Assembly: GCF_913058315.1 (NCBI RefSeq)
Contig: NZ_CAJXQY010000001.1
Location: 1 to 64,000, forward strand
DNA from: an uncultured Alteromonas sp.
GTDB taxonomy: Bacteria; Pseudomonadota; Gammaproteobacteria; Enterobacterales; Alteromonadaceae
DNA length: 64,000 nucleotides
Direction: 5' to 3'
Part shown: positions 62,475 through 64,000 of the stretch, piece after piece
Position numbering within the stretch: the first letter of the stretch is position 1
Layout of the letters: every line of letters starts with the position of its first letter
The notes under the pieces: generated by a model
What the model was told of the DNA's origin: nothing
Seen by the model: only the letters and a program-made list of their open reading frames with translations
Databases searched by the model: none
Made by a program: the position numbers and the translations under genes

Positions 62475-63155
62475 ATGGAAGACAAGCAATATCCTTATGT
62501 GTTATTCGACCTCGACGGCACGCTGGTAGACAGCGTGCCCGATCTCGCTTACTGCGTTGATGAGGCTATGCTGGCGGCGGGGCTGCCTGCACGAGGCATC
62601 GAAGCGGTTCGATGCTGGGTTGGCAATGGCATTGAAAAGCTCATGAAGCGGGCCGTGACAGGAAGCATGGAGGATGAACCTGAACCCCATTTGTTTAACC
62701 AGGCTTATCAGGCTTTCCTGACTGCTTATAAAGCCCATAACGCTAAACGCAGCACGGTTTACGAGGGCGTGCAGCCAACCCTTGAATGGCTCTGTGCGAA
62801 CGGTTATCAGCTTGCGTGCGTAACCAATAAAGCCGAAGCGTTTACACTACCGTTGCTAGCCGAAAAAGGCCTCGCCGGTTATTTTTCTGTGGTGGTCAGT
62901 GGCGATACCTGTACCCATAAAAAACCTCACCCGCAACCACTGCTGTTTGCCCTCGATAAACTGGGCGGAGAACCTTCCAAGGCGCTGATGATCGGTGATT
63001 CTAAATCCGATATTCATGCCGCCAGAGCCGCCGGTTGTGCGGTATTTGCTCTGCCCTACGGTTATAATCACGGTGAAGATATTGAGAATTATCATCCGGA
63101 CCGGGTATTAGATTCGCTGGCCGAACTACCGGCTGTGTTTGTCACCGGTCAATAA
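62475..63155 (+). CDS. gph: Phosphoglycolate phosphatase
   Basis: A 226-residue HAD-superfamily phosphatase. Motif I is FDLDGTLVDSVPDL (Asp nucleophile), motif II is CVTNKAEA, and the motif III/IV region is THKKPHPQPL then MIGDSKSDIHAARAAGC. Cap-domain segments (WVGNGIEKLMKRA) are those of Gph. It removes 2-phosphoglycolate formed during repair of DNA ends, which fits its place after a DNA glycosylase gene. The length agrees with the family (E. coli Gph 252). Confidence 0.93.
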   Translation: MEDKQYPYVLFDLDGTLVDSVPDLAYCVDEAMLAAGLPARGIEAVRCWVGNGIEKLMKRAVTGSMEDEPEPHLFNQAYQAFLTAYKAHNAKRSTVYEGVQPTLEWLCANGYQLACVTNKAEAFTLPLLAEKGLAGYFSVVVSGDTCTHKKPHPQPLLFALDKLGGEPSKALMIGDSKSDIHAARAAGCAVFALPYGYNHGEDIENYHPDRVLDSLAELPAVFVTGQ

Positions 63156-63294
63156 CACTGGCAGTGACATTATGAACAGGATGGTAAGCGCCCACGGTTT
63201 TGGTTACACTTGCCGCATTGCATCAGCCGGCTCATCATTCTCTCTCACGCTATAAAGAAGTGAGAACCCGGACTCTAAAAAGAAGAACTTACCC

Positions 63295-64000
63295 ATGTCA
63301 GAACAACAAACACCAAACAGTGATGAAACCCGCCCATCTGAACAGTCGACCCATTTCGGGTTTAAAACTGTTGAGCGCACCCAAAAGGCGTCAATGGTGG
63401 CAGGTGTCTTTGATTCCGTAGCGGCTAAATACGATGTAATGAACGACTTTATGTCGATGGGGATTCATCGGTTATGGAAACGCTATACCATTGACTGTAG
63501 TGGTATTAAAAGCGGTCAAAAGGTCCTCGATCTGGCAGGTGGAACTGGCGATTTGGCTGCCCGGTTTTCTCGTCTGGTCGGCCCGTCCGGTCAGGTGGTT
63601 CTGGCCGATATCAACCATTCCATGCTGTCGGTAGGCCGCGACAAACTTCGCGACAAAGGCGTAGTGGGGAACGTGGATTATGTGCAGGCCAACGCCGAAG
63701 CCCTGCCATTCCCGGATAATCACTTTGATTTAGTCACCATGGCTTTTGGCCTGCGCAACGTGACCGACAAAGACAAAGCGCTGGCGTCTATATTCAGAAT
63801 TCTGAAGCCGGGCGGACGTTTGCTGGTGCTGGAATTTTCTAAGCCAACCAATGAGATGGTTTCGAAAACCTATGACTGGTATTCGTTTAATGTACTACCA
63901 ACCATGGGGCAACTGGTGGCTAATGATCGCGAGAGTTATCAGTACCTGGCTGAGTCTATTCGCATGCACCCGGATCAGGAAACCCTGAAATCCATGTTTG
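63295..64000 (+). CDS. ubiE: Ubiquinone/menaquinone methyltransferase UbiE (partial, runs off the window)
   Basis: The first 235 codons of UbiE, absent from the ORF track because no stop falls inside the window. It is an S-adenosylmethionine-dependent C-methyltransferase for ubiquinone and menaquinone. The SAM-binding [15 protein letters not shown], the [25 protein letters not shown] signature and [14 protein letters not shown] are clear. ATG 63295 begins [16 protein letters not shown], a plausible start. About 20-25 residues are missing if the length matches E. coli (251). It is separated from gph by 139 bases. Confidence 0.96.
   Translation, partial: MSEQQTPNSDETRPSEQSTHFGFKTVERTQKASMVAGVFDSVAAKYDVMNDFMSMGIHRLWKRYTIDCSGIKSGQKVLDLAGGTGDLAARFSRLVGPSGQVVLADINHSMLSVGRDKLRDKGVVGNVDYVQANAEALPFPDNHFDLVTMAFGLRNVTDKDKALASIFRILKPGGRLLVLEFSKPTNEMVSKTYDWYSFNVLPTMGQLVANDRESYQYLAESIRMHPDQETLKSMF

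Overview
The window reads as chromosome of a marine gammaproteobacterium, most likely Alteromonadaceae (Alteromonas and relatives). The evidence is indirect. The rpmE / priA-ftsN-hslV-hslU order is the gammaproteobacterial one. There are two large TonB-dependent receptors, a tryptophan-halogenase-like flavoprotein, a phytase locus, short convergent overlaps between genes, and many c-di-GMP and two-component proteins. No rRNA, tRNA, transposase, phage gene or CRISPR array was seen.

Layout. 1-520: five 97-98 bp tandem repeats, each carrying a REP-like hairpin. 0.6-8.2 kb: accessory region with a glycosyltransferase, a 2OG-Fe(II) oxygenase pseudogene with two in-frame stops, a TonB receptor, and a sulfotransferase-halogenase pair. 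8.5-13.5 kb: succinate-type CoA transferase, DNA polymerase II, metallo-beta-lactamase-fold hydrolase. 13.5-18.1 kb: an ECF sigma factor and RskA-like anti-sigma operon, and next to it a DUF4331 / lipoprotein / TPR operon. The sigma gene and the DUF4331 gene are both preceded by TGCATCC-N13-AATCGTT, so this looks like a self-contained ECF regulon. 18.1-20.3 kb: response regulator, CheC phosphatase, histidine kinase. 20.6-26.2 kb: phytate operon (TonB receptor, acid phosphatase, beta-propeller phytase) with a candidate Pho box. 26.5-28.5 kb: degenerate GGDEF protein coupled to an AraC regulator.

28.5-35.5 kb is mostly core: malic enzyme, rpmE, priA, ftsN, hslVU (sigma32-type promoter). 35.5-39.2 kb: C39-peptidase ABC exporter, HlyD adaptor and a small LuxR-type regulator, with no peptide substrate visible. 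39.5-47.3 kb: class I HMG-CoA reductase, DUF4136 lipoprotein, glyoxalase I, a LysR/VOC divergent pair, and a propeller-amidohydrolase. 47.5-52.5 kb: HD-GYP response regulator, glutathione reductase, Dps, and a ParD-like / methionine aminopeptidase pair.

52.6-58.9 kb: signalling block. Four genes on the minus strand (HTH-receiver regulator, PhnD-like periplasmic binding protein, histidine kinase, receiver with a degenerate HD-GYP) lie divergent to a receiver-EAL phosphodiesterase. 59-64 kb: Hsp20 (sigma32-type promoter), oligopeptidase A, DNA-3-methyladenine glycosylase, phosphoglycolate phosphatase, and ubiE running off the end.

The least described units are the ECF/RskA/DUF4331/TPR circuit, the binding-protein-coupled signalling operon, and the sulfotransferase-halogenase pair. 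Gene functions come from recognising motifs and families by eye. No database search was run.
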